Source: Thermomicrobiales bacterium
GTDB lineage: Bacteria > Chloroflexota > Chloroflexia > Thermomicrobiales > UBA6265
Assembly: GCA_023957115.1 (NCBI GenBank)
Contig: JAMLHN010000001.1
Coordinates: 218,708-282,707, forward strand
DNA: 64,000 nucleotides
Reading direction: 5' to 3'
Part shown: one piece after another, positions 25,849 through 34,272 of the stretch
How positions within the stretch are numbered: the first letter of the stretch is position 1
Layout: the number at the start of each line of letters is the position of its first letter
The notes under the pieces: model-generated
Seen by the model: the letters and a program-made list of their open reading frames with translations, nothing else
The model's database searches: none
What the model was told of the DNA's origin: nothing
Program-made: the position numbers and the translations under genes

Positions 25849-27513
25849 GTGAAGCGATTTGCGCATCGTAGCGCATGGTTGTACAGCCTCATGGCGGTTG
25901 TACTTGTGGCCGGTTCAGTCTTCGCCGCGTTTTCCAGCGGAGCCCAGGCCCAGGGTGAGAACATCATCCGAATTCATGCGGTTACCGATCCTGACATCTT
26001 CGACCCGCAGAAGAGCTCGTTCGCGAACGAGATCTCGATTCTGGCGCTCAACTATGAGGGCCTTACCCGACAGGATGACGACCTGAACACCGTTCCGGCC
26101 GCGGCCGAGAGCTGGGAGTTCAACGAGGACGCGACGCAGATCACCTTTACGCTGCGCGATGGCCTGATGTATAGCGATGGCTCGCCATTGGTGGCCGAGC
26201 GTTTCCGCTATGCCGTCGAGCGCAACTGCGATCCGAATACTGCGGGGCAGTACCAGTCGATCCTCTTCGAGATCGTCGGCTGCCAGGCATTCGCGGAGAC
26301 CGATCCGTCGGATCAGGCCGCGTATGATGCCGCCAAGGCCGCCCTGGGCGTCGCCGCGCCGGACGACAAGACCCTGGTCATCGACCTGGCAGTCCCCGCT
26401 CCGTTCTACGCCACTGTTGCCAGCCTCTGGGTCTTCTTCCCGGCCCAGCAGGAGCTGATCGAGCAGGGTGGTGAGGACTGGTGGAAGGACCCGGCCCTCC
26501 AGATCGGCAACGGTCCGTTCCAGATCACCAGCTACGACGAAGAGCTCCAGGTTGGCTTCACCGCCAATGAGAACTACTGGGCCGGTCGCCCGGCTGCCGA
26601 CGGCATCGAGTATGTCTACATCGGCGAGTCCGCGGTTGCGATCGAGGCGTTCCGCTCGGGCGATCTCGACATTGTCGATGTCGACCCATCGCAGATCCCG
26701 GTCGTCCAGGCCGATCCCGTCTTTGCCGACCAGTTCCTGCAGTATGCGGTTGCGTCCAGCTACCAGATGAACTTCAACCTGACCCAGGAGCCGTTCACGG
26801 ATATCAAGGTCCGCCAGGCGTTCTCGCAGGCGTTCGACCGCGAGACCTACTGCGGCGTCATCCGCAACGGTGACTGCTTCCCGACCACGAGCTGGATTCC
26901 GCTTGGTCTCCCGGGCTCGATCGAGACCGATCTCTATGGCTTCGATCCGGAAGCCGCGGTCGCCGCGCTGGCCGAGTCGAGCTATGGCGGTCCTGAGGGC
27001 CTTCCGCCGATCAGCCTCTACTACAACAGCGATGACACCGCCAACACCGCTCGCGCCGAGTGGGTTGCCAGCCAGTATCGCGACATCCTGGGTGTCGAGA
27101 TCACCCTTGCCCCGACCGAAGGCACCGCGCTGGTGGAGCTCCGCAAAGAGCCGACCACCTTCCCGCAGATGCTGCTCGTCGGCGGTTGGATCCAGGACTA
27201 CCCGGATCCGCAGAACTGGCTCAGCGTCTATTGGAAGTGCGATGCGATCTTCGCCCAGCGCTTCGGGTACTGCAATCCTGAGTTCGATGCATTGGTCAGC
27301 GAGGCCGATGCCCTCACCGATCAGGAAGCCCGCCTGGCGCTCTACGAGCAGGCTGGCGAGATCCTGGTGAACGACATTCCGGGTCCGTTCCTCTACAACG
27401 GTACCCAGACGGTTCTGGTGAACCCGGCGTTGACCGGATACACCGCGACCGCGCTCGACGTCGAATGGCCCGGCCAGTTCACGTCGCTGCTGACGATCAC
27501 CAAGGAGTCCTAG
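25849..27513 (+). CDS. Peptide/oligopeptide-type ABC substrate-binding protein (SBP family 5)
   Basis: 554-residue extracellular binding protein of the OppA/DppA family. A Sec signal occupies about residues 1-33 (SLMAVVLVAGSVFAAFSSGA, cleaved near AQA). The mature N-terminus has the family blocks DPDIFDPQKSSFANE and LNYEGLTRQDDDLNTVPAAA; YSDGSPLVAERFRYAVER and KVRQAFSQAFDRE follow. GTG at 25849 is spaced well from GGAGAGGAG. It heads a transcript ended by a hairpin, with two permease genes 180 bases further on. The ligand is unknown. Confidence 0.92.
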   Translation: MKRFAHRSAWLYSLMAVVLVAGSVFAAFSSGAQAQGENIIRIHAVTDPDIFDPQKSSFANEISILALNYEGLTRQDDDLNTVPAAAESWEFNEDATQITFTLRDGLMYSDGSPLVAERFRYAVERNCDPNTAGQYQSILFEIVGCQAFAETDPSDQAAYDAAKAALGVAAPDDKTLVIDLAVPAPFYATVASLWVFFPAQQELIEQGGEDWWKDPALQIGNGPFQITSYDEELQVGFTANENYWAGRPAADGIEYVYIGESAVAIEAFRSGDLDIVDVDPSQIPVVQADPVFADQFLQYAVASSYQMNFNLTQEPFTDIKVRQAFSQAFDRETYCGVIRNGDCFPTTSWIPLGLPGSIETDLYGFDPEAAVAALAESSYGGPEGLPPISLYYNSDDTANTARAEWVASQYRDILGVEITLAPTEGTALVELRKEPTTFPQMLLVGGWIQDYPDPQNWLSVYWKCDAIFAQRFGYCNPEFDALVSEADALTDQEARLALYEQAGEILVNDIPGPFLYNGTQTVLVNPALTGYTATALDVEWPGQFTSLLTITKES

Positions 27514-27520
27514 TCGACAC

Positions 27521-27559
27521 GAAACCGGGGTGTGGCAGTAATGCCAACACCCCGGTTTC
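27521..27559 (+). terminator. Hairpin downstream of the oligopeptide-binding protein
   Basis: GAAACCGGGGTGT...GGCA at 27521-27537 pairs with 27542-27559 (one bulged base) around GTAA. It begins seven bases after the stop codon and is a likely partial terminator between binding protein and permeases. Confidence 0.65.
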
Positions 27560-27693
27560 ATTCAAACTCCGCTCGAGCGTCCATGAATTTTTGTCCCAGA
27601 TCCTGGATCGTAGCGGTTTCGGTCTTCGCAACCGCGGTGTCATTCCGGGAGCCCAGTCCAGTGATGCCGGCCTGAGCGTCGCGAGAAGATCAG

Positions 27694-28710
27694 ATGCTGC
27701 AATTCGTCCTTCGCCGTGTCATTTGGCTGATTCCAGTCATCATCGTGGTGTCCGGCGTCACCTTCGCCTTGATGTACCGGGCGCCGGGCGGGCCCTGGGA
27801 CCTCGAGAAGCCACTTCCTCCGGCAACGGTCGCCCGTCTCAACGAGAAGTTCGGTCTCGACAAGGCGACCTGGTTGGATCGGGACGCGGTCCAGGTCAAA
27901 GTGGACGAAGGCGTTCGGAATCCGATCGTGCTTGGGGGAGCCCTCCTCGATACGCAATTCTTCAACTATTTGAGCCGCGTCTTCCGTGGCGATCTTGGGC
28001 CCACATACGCATCGCAGGGTACGGAAACCGTGCAGCAGGTGATCCGGAACAAGTTCCCGATCTCGCTCCGGCTGGGATTGGTGGCCGTCACATTTGCCGT
28101 TTTGGTCGGCATACCCCTGGGCGTTATCAGCGCGATGCGGCAAAACTCGTTCATCGATTACGCCTGTATGTTTTTGTCCACGCTCGGTATTGCGGTACCG
28201 ACCTTTGTCAGTGGACTCGTCTTACTCATTATTCTGAGTCAACGATTTGGTATATCTCCAATCAGGCGCCCGGAGGAATGGCATAGCTTCTTCAGCACAG
28301 CCTACATCCTTCCGGGAATCGTCCTGGGACTCGGCACCACGGCGTACATCACCCGTTTGACCCGGTCCAGCGTGCTCGAGATCAAAGAGCAGGATTTCGT
28401 GCGGACGGCCCGTGCCAAAGGACTTTCTCGTTCGCCGGTTACCCTTCAGCACATCCTGCGCAATGCCCTGTTGCCGGTCATCACGATTCTGGGACCGGCC
28501 GCCGCCGATCTGATCACCGGATCGATCATCATCGAGACGATTTTCGGCGCTCCCGGACTGGGCAGTCTCTTCGTAACCTCGATCGGAAAGCGTGACTATT
28601 CGACCCTGGTTGGTATCACGATCTTCTACGCATCGTTGATCGCAATTGCCAATATTCTGGTCGACATCAGCTACGGCATTCTCGATCCTCGGATTCGGAC
28701 GACGCGATGA
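27694..28710 (+). CDS. Peptide-type ABC transporter permease, DppB-like
   Basis: 338-residue permease with the N-terminal signature of the DppB group (FVLRRVIWLIPVIIVVSGVT, then FALMYRAPGGPW). The EAA loop is visible in VRTARAKGLSRSPVTLQHIL, and the segment GSIIIETIFGAPGLGSLFVT is typical of dipeptide permeases. Six transmembrane helices are expected. ATG at 27694 has only a weak upstream site. The stop overlaps the next ATG (28707-28710), so the two permeases are coupled. Confidence 0.92.
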   Translation: MLQFVLRRVIWLIPVIIVVSGVTFALMYRAPGGPWDLEKPLPPATVARLNEKFGLDKATWLDRDAVQVKVDEGVRNPIVLGGALLDTQFFNYLSRVFRGDLGPTYASQGTETVQQVIRNKFPISLRLGLVAVTFAVLVGIPLGVISAMRQNSFIDYACMFLSTLGIAVPTFVSGLVLLIILSQRFGISPIRRPEEWHSFFSTAYILPGIVLGLGTTAYITRLTRSSVLEIKEQDFVRTARAKGLSRSPVTLQHILRNALLPVITILGPAAADLITGSIIIETIFGAPGLGSLFVTSIGKRDYSTLVGITIFYASLIAIANILVDISYGILDPRIRTTR

Positions 28711-29765
28711 CATTTCAGGAGCCTATTGCCGAACAGATGCTGGAATCCCCACCGCTGGCCGGAATCGATGCCCCGGCCGAGTTGTCCGGCGTACCGGGGG
28801 ACCTGGCGGCGCTGACGATCGGGGTGCGGGGCAAGCCCCGGAGCCTTTGGTCGGATGCCTGGCGTCGATTTCGGAAGAACCGCATTGCGTTGTTGGGCCT
28901 CGCCTGGTTGTTCTTTCTCGTTTTCGTCGCCATCTTTGCACCCGTCATCGCGACCAATAACCCGGTGAAGTCCGATGTCGCCACCGCCGGCACATTGCGG
29001 CAGGCGGCCTGGATCGAAGATCCGAACCCGATGCGCACCGGCTCCTGGAAGTATCCGCTTGGTACCGACAGCATTGGACGAGACGTCTTTAGCCGTCTGG
29101 TCTACGGCACCCGCGTGTCGCTCATCGTTGGCTTCATTCCGATGCTCGTGATCCTGGCGGTTGGCGTGCCGTTCGGGTTGATTGCCGGATATACGGGTGG
29201 CCGTATCGACAACCTGATGATGCGTATCACCGATGTGGTCTACGCCTTCCCGGCGTTGCTGCTGGCCATCGTGATGCAAATCTCGTTTGGCGATACACGC
29301 GTGGGTGGATTGCTCAACGGTCTGGTTCTGCTTTTCCTGAGTCTTTCGATTGTCAACTGGACGGGCGTCGCGCGACTCGTCCGCGGCACCACGCTTTCGC
29401 TTCGAGAAAAGGAGTATGTGGAGGCGGCGCGGGCATCGGGCGCGCCACACGCTCGTATCGTCTTCAAGCACATCTTCCCGAACACACTCGGGGCGATTAT
29501 CGTGGCCGGGGCCTTCGTGATTCCCAGCGCCATCATCTCCGAGGCGGTGTTGAGCTACCTTGGGGTCGGCCTGCGGCCAAGCGTCAATCTCAATTCACCG
29601 TTCCCAACGAGTTGGGGACAGATGATCCTCGACGGTTCCAAGTTCTACCAGGCACAGCTCTGGATGTTGCTTGGCCCCGCACTGGCGATCGCCTCGATCA
29701 CGCTGGCATTTACGTTCGTGGGCGATGGCTTGCGAGACGCCCTCGACCCGCGTCAGAGCGATTAG
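28707..29765 (+). CDS. Peptide-type ABC transporter permease, DppC-like
   Basis: 352-residue partner permease. A cytoplasmic N-terminal tail of about 60 residues precedes the first helix (GLAWLFFLVFVAIFAPVIA). The DppC motif YPLGTDSIGRDVFSRLVYGT and the EAA loop YVEAARASGAPHARIVFKHI are present, as is SEAVLSYLGVGLRPS. No OppD/OppF ATPase genes follow: the next gene is on the opposite strand. The transporter must therefore borrow ATPases encoded elsewhere. Confidence 0.93.
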   Translation: MTFQEPIAEQMLESPPLAGIDAPAELSGVPGDLAALTIGVRGKPRSLWSDAWRRFRKNRIALLGLAWLFFLVFVAIFAPVIATNNPVKSDVATAGTLRQAAWIEDPNPMRTGSWKYPLGTDSIGRDVFSRLVYGTRVSLIVGFIPMLVILAVGVPFGLIAGYTGGRIDNLMMRITDVVYAFPALLLAIVMQISFGDTRVGGLLNGLVLLFLSLSIVNWTGVARLVRGTTLSLREKEYVEAARASGAPHARIVFKHIFPNTLGAIIVAGAFVIPSAIISEAVLSYLGVGLRPSVNLNSPFPTSWGQMILDGSKFYQAQLWMLLGPALAIASITLAFTFVGDGLRDALDPRQSD

Positions 29766-29770
29766 GGAAG

Positions 29771-29798
29771 AGGAGTTGGGATTTAGGAGTTGGGGCAC
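29771..29798. repeat. AGGAGTT heptamer repeat, left block
   Basis: Four 7-bp units with AGGAGTT at 29771-29777 and 29785-29791, directly after the permease stop. The same heptamer in inverse orientation fills 29931-29958, forming a long interrupted inverted repeat across the convergent spacer. Confidence 0.6.
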
Positions 29799-29899
29799 AG
29801 CCCAAAATGGTTACCACTTTGGAACGGTCTGCCGAGGGCACGCCGTTACCGACGTGTGGCCGATCGGATGACCTGTCGCTTCGGTTTTGGACTACGTTG

Positions 29900-29938
29900 T
29901 AGGAGTTCGGAACGATACGCATTCGTTCCGAACTCCTA
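29900..29938. terminator. Perfect 16-bp hairpin between convergent genes
   Basis: TAGGAGTTCGGAACGA at 29900-29915 pairs exactly with 29923-29938 around a 7-base loop. It lies between convergent permease and GNAT genes and is suited to terminate both. It contains the AGGAGTT heptamer on its left arm. Confidence 0.7.
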
Positions 29939-29958
29939 AACCCCAACTCCTAACTCCT
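29931..29958. repeat. AACTCCT heptamer repeat, right block
   Basis: Three copies of AACTCCT and one AAACCCC in exact 7-bp phase. The last units form the final codons and stop codon of the GNAT gene on the minus strand. Confidence 0.65.
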
Positions 29959-30489
29959 CGTTATCGCCACCTCGAAGATCAGCTCCAGCCCGTCGATTTC
30001 GTCCATCTGTTCGCCAACATGCGTGAATCCGAACGGCCGGATGGTCGCGAGCGAAGCCGCGTTGTCCGGACTGACCGATGCGCGGATCGTTGTGACATCC
30101 GGATCGCTGGCGGCGTAGTCGATCAGCGCCGCTACCGTAGCGCGGGCGTAGCCGCGGCGCCGAAACTCAGGTTCGATCGTGTAGCCGATTTCGACCATAC
30201 CAGCGTTGTCGGGAGGACCATGAAACCCCGCATGGCCGACGATATCGCCGGTCTCTGGATCGATGACCGCGCGAACAAGCCAGTTGATGACGGTGGGATC
30301 GACCTCCACCTGCGCGAGCCGGTATTCCCAAAGCCCGTGGTGATCGAGAAAGCTGGGCGGGAGCTGGCGTCCGAACAAGACGCCGGCCCGATCGATCGAG
30401 CCCGCGACCAGGGCTTGAAGAACGGAGGCAGAAAGGATCGCAAGCTCGACCTTCGGGCGTTTGTTCGAGGACGGGGCGCTATCTGACAT
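29950..30489 (-). CDS. GNAT-family N-acetyltransferase
   Basis: 179-residue acetyl-CoA-dependent N-acetyltransferase. Motif A with the pantetheine loop is EPEFRRRGYARATVAALIDY; the preceding strand is MVEIGYTIE and the following blocks are SVSPDNAASLATIRPFGFTH, the RimJ/RimL-like ending. ATG at 30489 was chosen by homology although its ribosome binding site is weak; the first 11 bases overlap the end of a small upstream reading frame, so it may be translated by coupling. The substrate is unknown. The last residues and stop lie within the heptamer repeats. Confidence 0.85.
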   Translation of the reverse strand: MSDSAPSSNKRPKVELAILSASVLQALVAGSIDRAGVLFGRQLPPSFLDHHGLWEYRLAQVEVDPTVINWLVRAVIDPETGDIVGHAGFHGPPDNAGMVEIGYTIEPEFRRRGYARATVAALIDYAASDPDVTTIRASVSPDNAASLATIRPFGFTHVGEQMDEIDGLELIFEVAITRS

Positions 30490-30715
30490 TGACGCCAAGC
30501 AACGCGTTCCCGTCCCCTGATTCGCCGTCACGACCGACCAGCATTGCGCCGATCGACGCGACAAACGATCCGGTAGAGATGCGAAGCGTGGTCATTGGCG
30601 CACGCTTCGCGGTTCGTGTTGCGGCGGCAGACCGCAAGGTACGATTCGACACGTCGAGTTGATATTCCATCATATTCCCGCGCATCGTAATTTCGATGCC
30701 TGGTCCATTTTGCAT
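30479..30715 (-). CDS. Small hypothetical protein overlapping the GNAT start
   Basis: 78-residue reading frame beginning at an ATG with AAGGGAAG seven bases upstream, a better site than that of the GNAT gene it overlaps by 11 bases. It has a short N-terminal part (MEYQLDVSNRTLRSAAATRT) and a Gly-rich end (GRDGESGDGNALLGVNVR). No family was recognised. Coding status rests on the ribosome binding site and overlap, so it could instead be a leader frame feeding ribosomes to the acetyltransferase. Confidence 0.45.
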   Translation of the reverse strand: MQNGPGIEITMRGNMMEYQLDVSNRTLRSAAATRTAKRAPMTTLRISTGSFVASIGAMLVGRDGESGDGNALLGVNVR

Positions 30716-31096
30716 CTGAGATCTTCCCTTATTGACATCCACGAACCCAAGAGCGCTCGAGCGGTGGTGGCTCCTCATACTTGCCACGCTTCGATTGTGC
30801 CCTCGTTTGCTGCCGCTGGCATCATGCATTTGACGTATTTGCGCCCGAAGGCTCATCTTATACCGTCTCTACGGCATCCGGGTGAGCACGCACCATCAAG
30901 CAACCTCGTGCCGCCGGCGACAAGACACCGGGGTAGACATCCTCGTGTATTTACCCGGATTCCGTATTAGGGGGTGATTGCTCACCTCCACCACGTATGC
31001 GTGGTCGAGGATTGGCCGGCACGTACAATCAGCTCCGGGCTCCGGGCTCCGGGCTCCGGGCTCCGGGCTCCGGGCTCCGGGCTCCGGGCTCCGGGC
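30716..31096. other. Gene-free spacer with a 7-bp repeat array
   Basis: 381 bases between the small frame and the creatininase-like gene. It contains the CCCGGATTCCGTATTA element at 30954-30969, a small stem-loop at 30990-31005 (ACCACG/CGTGGT) and the nine-copy heptamer array at 31032-31094. No coding frame with a start site was found. Confidence 0.5.
31032..31094. repeat. Nine exact tandem copies of GCTCCGG
   Basis: A 63-base array of nine identical 7-bp units ends three bases before the stop codon of the creatininase-like gene (31097-31099, minus strand). On the minus strand the unit reads CCGGAGC. It is the longest pure repeat in the window and a likely site of copy-number variation. Confidence 0.9.
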
Positions 31097-31900
31097 TCAG
31101 GAGCAGTGCGACCCAAACTCCCGATAACGCGGCGGCTCGGCGTCATGGTAGTCGCGACAGAGCATGATGAGCCGGTCCAGGAAGACGTTGAAGAGCGCGC
31201 CGCCCTTTTCGGCCGACGCCACGAATGGATCGCCCATGACTCCGTTCGCCATTTCGCGACGTCGTTCGGGGAACACGGCGTACTTCTGCACGTCTGGGCT
31301 GAAATGCCGTCGCCATTCATCTTTGACCATCAAGGAGGAGTCGACCAGATCCGGCCGCAGATACATCTGCAAACTGGTTTCCCACTCCCCGCCGTGGCCA
31401 ATGCTGTCGTCGGAGTCGCTCATCGCCTTGAGCTCATCCAGCGCCATATTCCAGTAGGTGAGCGCGAGTGCCCAGACATCCTCTTCCGCCAGCTTGACCG
31501 AAGCGACCCAGGTCGGCGCCTCGTTTCCACCGTGACCGTTCAACAGGATGATGCGGTGGAACCCGTTTGCCCAGATACTGCGAGAGACATCGCAGAGCAC
31601 CGAGATGAAGACCTCCAGTCCGAGCGTGATGGTTCCGACCTCACCCATGTTGTAATGCGTGAATCCATAAGTCACCGGCGGCGCAACGATGACCGGGAAG
31701 TCATCGATAGCCTCGGCGGCGCGAATGGCGAGATGGTACGGGATCGAAATGTCGACGTCCTGCGGGCAATGCGGCCCATGCTGCTCCACCGAGCCAACTG
31801 GCACGATGACGACCGGGCGATCCTCCAGGGCGCTCAACAGCTCATGACGGAGCATTTCCTGCCAGAGGACTTTCTTTCCATGCGGCGGCCGAATGAGCAT
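31097..31900 (-). CDS. Creatininase-family amidohydrolase
   Basis: 267-residue metal-dependent hydrolase of the creatininase/MftE family. Metal-binding and catalytic blocks are visible: PVGSVEQHGPHCPQDVDISI, the GFTHYNMGEVGTITLG region, LLNGHGGNEAP and GHGGEWETS. Members hydrolyse cyclic amides such as creatinine or process small peptides, so the substrate is open. ATG at 31900 follows CCAAGGAG. The 3' end abuts a nine-copy heptamer array. The SelA-like gene lies 72 bases upstream on the same strand and may be in the same operon. Confidence 0.88.
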   Translation of the reverse strand: MLIRPPHGKKVLWQEMLRHELLSALEDRPVVIVPVGSVEQHGPHCPQDVDISIPYHLAIRAAEAIDDFPVIVAPPVTYGFTHYNMGEVGTITLGLEVFISVLCDVSRSIWANGFHRIILLNGHGGNEAPTWVASVKLAEEDVWALALTYWNMALDELKAMSDSDDSIGHGGEWETSLQMYLRPDLVDSSLMVKDEWRRHFSPDVQKYAVFPERRREMANGVMGDPFVASAEKGGALFNVFLDRLIMLCRDYHDAEPPRYREFGSHCS

Positions 31901-31972
31901 CTCTTTTTCTCCTTGGTCGATCTGTCAATCTGATTCGATATCTTGACGAGACTCTTCTCCGGGCCCCGGGAT

Positions 31973-33163
31973 TCAGCCCACGGTCAGCTCCCGAATCCGG
32001 CGGCCAACGATGCCGGCTTCCTCGGTGGTCAACCCGTGCGGCAACACGCCAACTCGACGATGATCGGCCAGCGATTCGGCGGCAGCGATGGGCGGATCTC
32101 CCGCCAGCAGCTCGTTGATGAGGGCGTAGCTCCCGATACCGGTCACCTGCTCGTCCAGCTCCACCCAGATGGCCGGATAGCGTGCCGGAGGGGCTGAGGT
32201 CCGATGAACCGTGACTCCCGGGATACCGTCGAGCGATTCATGCACGACATCCAGTACGGCATCCCACCGCGCCCAATCGTCTTCGTCTTTGCCCGCGGCA
32301 AAGATCTTCAACGCCGTGATCAGACCGGCGATCTCCTCCCGTCCGACCTTGAGGGCACGGCCGAAGCCCTGGGTGGGAACACCGCGAACGCGGCCCTCAT
32401 CGATGTAATGACGTTTCGACCACGTCTCGGCGCGGACATCCATATCCTGATGCTGGAGGGCAACGGAATCGATCAAGTCGCGGCGACCGGCAAGGATGCC
32501 GCTCGATTGCGGTCCCCCGATCGCCTTGCCTCCGGAAAAGGCCACCAGATCGGCGCCTTCGGCGATGAATCGTTGCAGGTTCGAGCGGGGCGGGAGCTCG
32601 GCCGCCGCATCGACGATGACCGGAACGCCCTTGGCATGGGCAATCTCGGCGACTTCAGGTAGCGAGAGTGTCCCCGGCGTCTCCAGAATCGGGCAGAAGA
32701 CCGCGGCGGTCTGCTCGGTGATTGCTTCCTCGATCTGCCAGCCGAACGTCCCACCCGCGCCCGGATAGCCGAGCGTTCCCACTTCGACGAACCTCACCCC
32801 GGCCGCGCGTACCGCGTGGTCGTAGGCGTTGCGATGCCCTTTCTGAACGACCACTTCGTTCTTCATGCCGGTGGTGTCCGGCAGACGATCCATCTTGGAG
32901 ACGTCCATACCCGCCAGGCAGGCGGCGGTCCCCAGGGTGAGCGCAGCGGCCGCGCCAGTGGTGACATACCCGGCTTCGGCGCCGGTGATCTCCGCAATGA
33001 CTGCGCCGGCCTTTGCCTGAAGCTCATCGATGTGGACGAACGAGCCAGCCGCATCGTTCATTGCTTCCAACACCGCCGGGGCCATGCGGCTTCCCCCAAG
33101 ACGGGTAAGCGTCGCGGCGGCATTGATGACCGGGGTCACGCCGAGTTCCTGATAGACGGACAC
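31973..33163 (-). CDS. SelA-like PLP-dependent enzyme
   Basis: 396-residue fold-type I PLP enzyme of the SelA-like group, which also contains D-glucosaminate-6-phosphate ammonia-lyase and other non-selenium enzymes. The N-terminus LGVTPVINAAATLTRLGGSR is typical, and the PLP lysine is in DLVAFSGGKAIGGPQSSGIL. No selenocysteine genes are nearby, so a role in amino-sugar or amino-acid elimination is more likely than tRNA(Sec) charging. GTG at 33163 has GAGGTGA about nine bases upstream, and this site can be sequestered by an inverted repeat (33176-33228). Confidence 0.85.
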   Translation of the reverse strand: MSVYQELGVTPVINAAATLTRLGGSRMAPAVLEAMNDAAGSFVHIDELQAKAGAVIAEITGAEAGYVTTGAAAALTLGTAACLAGMDVSKMDRLPDTTGMKNEVVVQKGHRNAYDHAVRAAGVRFVEVGTLGYPGAGGTFGWQIEEAITEQTAAVFCPILETPGTLSLPEVAEIAHAKGVPVIVDAAAELPPRSNLQRFIAEGADLVAFSGGKAIGGPQSSGILAGRRDLIDSVALQHQDMDVRAETWSKRHYIDEGRVRGVPTQGFGRALKVGREEIAGLITALKIFAAGKDEDDWARWDAVLDVVHESLDGIPGVTVHRTSAPPARYPAIWVELDEQVTGIGSYALINELLAGDPPIAAAESLADHRRVGVLPHGLTTEEAGIVGRRIRELTVG

Positions 33164-33175
33164 GCTTGCTTGTCA

Positions 33176-33228
33176 CCTCACGTTGTGAAACCGAATTTCA
33201 CGGCATCATAGGTGAGGCTGACGTGAGG
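33176..33228 (-). promoter_or_regulatory. Inverted repeat covering the ribosome binding site of the SelA-like gene
   Basis: CCTCACGT at 33176-33183 can pair with ACGTGAGG at 33221-33228, enclosing a second stem GTGAAA/TTTCAC (33185-33201). In the mRNA (minus strand) the outer stem would hide the GAGG of the SelA-like ribosome binding site. It could equally be a terminator for the upstream epimerase gene. Confidence 0.4.
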
Positions 33229-33248
33229 GGCAACGCGGTATCGGACGC

Positions 33249-34142
33249 CTACGATGTGAGGTAGTCGATTCCGGTTCGCAATTGTCGCGGCGGCCGGCCG
33301 GTCAGTCGCTCGGTGGCCGAGTCTGCGGTGACATTGTCGATATCGAGCATCTTTAGCTGATCTTTGGTGACGGGCGGGCGCAGTCTGCTCGGCAGTGGAG
33401 AGGAAAGCGAGACCACGCCACCGACGAGCGATGCTGGAATGTGGACCGCCCGCTTGCTGGTTCCGAGCTGTTGTTGAATGATCGCCATGATCTCGTCATA
33501 GGTCAGCACGTCGGGACCCCCGAGCTCGTAGATCTGCTCATGAGATTCTGGATGGTCGATCGCCCAGACGAAGGCATCCGCGACATCCGCCACGCTGACC
33601 GGTTGAAAACGATTGCGACCCGATCCGGCAATCGGGACAACCGGCGCTGAGCGAACGAGATCGGCAAGCTGGTTGATGAACCCATCTCCCGGTCCGAAGA
33701 TGATCGACGGGCGCATGATGGTCCAGGGAATACCACTCGTTTGCACCGCCACTTCCGCCTGGTGCTTTGCATGGAAGTATGGGTAGGCCGGGTCGTTGCG
33801 GACCCCGAGCGCACTCATATGAACGATGTGCTCGACCCCGGCGCGCTGCGCCTCGGCAACGACATGTTCGGTCCCTTTCCGAATCACCGTGTCGAACGTT
33901 GCGTCGCCCTCTTCTTCGATGATGGCGACTAGATGGACAACCGTTGTGCATCCGTCCATCAGGCCCCTCAGAGATTCCGCGTTGGTGACATCTCCGGTGA
34001 CCGCCGTTGCATGCTGGTTGCGACGTCCCATATCGTCTGAACGAACCAGAATGCGAACTGGCCGGTCCGACAGCGCCGTCTGAATGGCTGATCCAACGAA
34101 GCCGGCGCCGCCGGTGATGAAGAGTGGGGATCGATCGGTCAT
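33249..34142 (-). CDS. NAD(P)-binding epimerase/dehydratase-family protein (NDUFA9-like)
   Basis: 297-residue Rossmann-fold protein of the atypical/extended short-chain dehydrogenase group, similar to complex I NDUFA9-like and ubiquinone-biosynthesis accessory proteins. The dinucleotide motif is FITGGAGFVGSAIQ at residues 7-20; VHLVAIIEEEG, YFHAKHQAEVAV and WTIMRPSIIFGPGDGFINQL follow. ATG at 34142 has GGAG ten bases upstream; a longer frame to 34196 adds no conserved sequence. Its catalytic Tyr-x3-Lys is present as YFHAK. The function remains general. Confidence 0.85.
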   Translation of the reverse strand: MTDRSPLFITGGAGFVGSAIQTALSDRPVRILVRSDDMGRRNQHATAVTGDVTNAESLRGLMDGCTTVVHLVAIIEEEGDATFDTVIRKGTEHVVAEAQRAGVEHIVHMSALGVRNDPAYPYFHAKHQAEVAVQTSGIPWTIMRPSIIFGPGDGFINQLADLVRSAPVVPIAGSGRNRFQPVSVADVADAFVWAIDHPESHEQIYELGGPDVLTYDEIMAIIQQQLGTSKRAVHIPASLVGGVVSLSSPLPSRLRPPVTKDQLKMLDIDNVTADSATERLTGRPPRQLRTGIDYLTS

Positions 34143-34272
34143 GCTGGTATCGCTCCAGAGAGTGAAGACGGAGGGCGCCGCATTGATCGGCTGCACGCCA
34201 GGGCTTCATGATAGGCGCTCATCGCCATACCCGATTGGTTCGGGGAGGAACGCCGGTGTACAACCGCTGGAC

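Noticed and set aside
25915..27561. Long minus-strand open frame (548 codons)
   Set aside because: Antisense to the oligopeptide-binding protein, which has clear family motifs and a signal peptide.
31032..31094. Possible CRISPR-like array
   Set aside because: Units of 7 bp are contiguous with no spacers and there are no cas genes.
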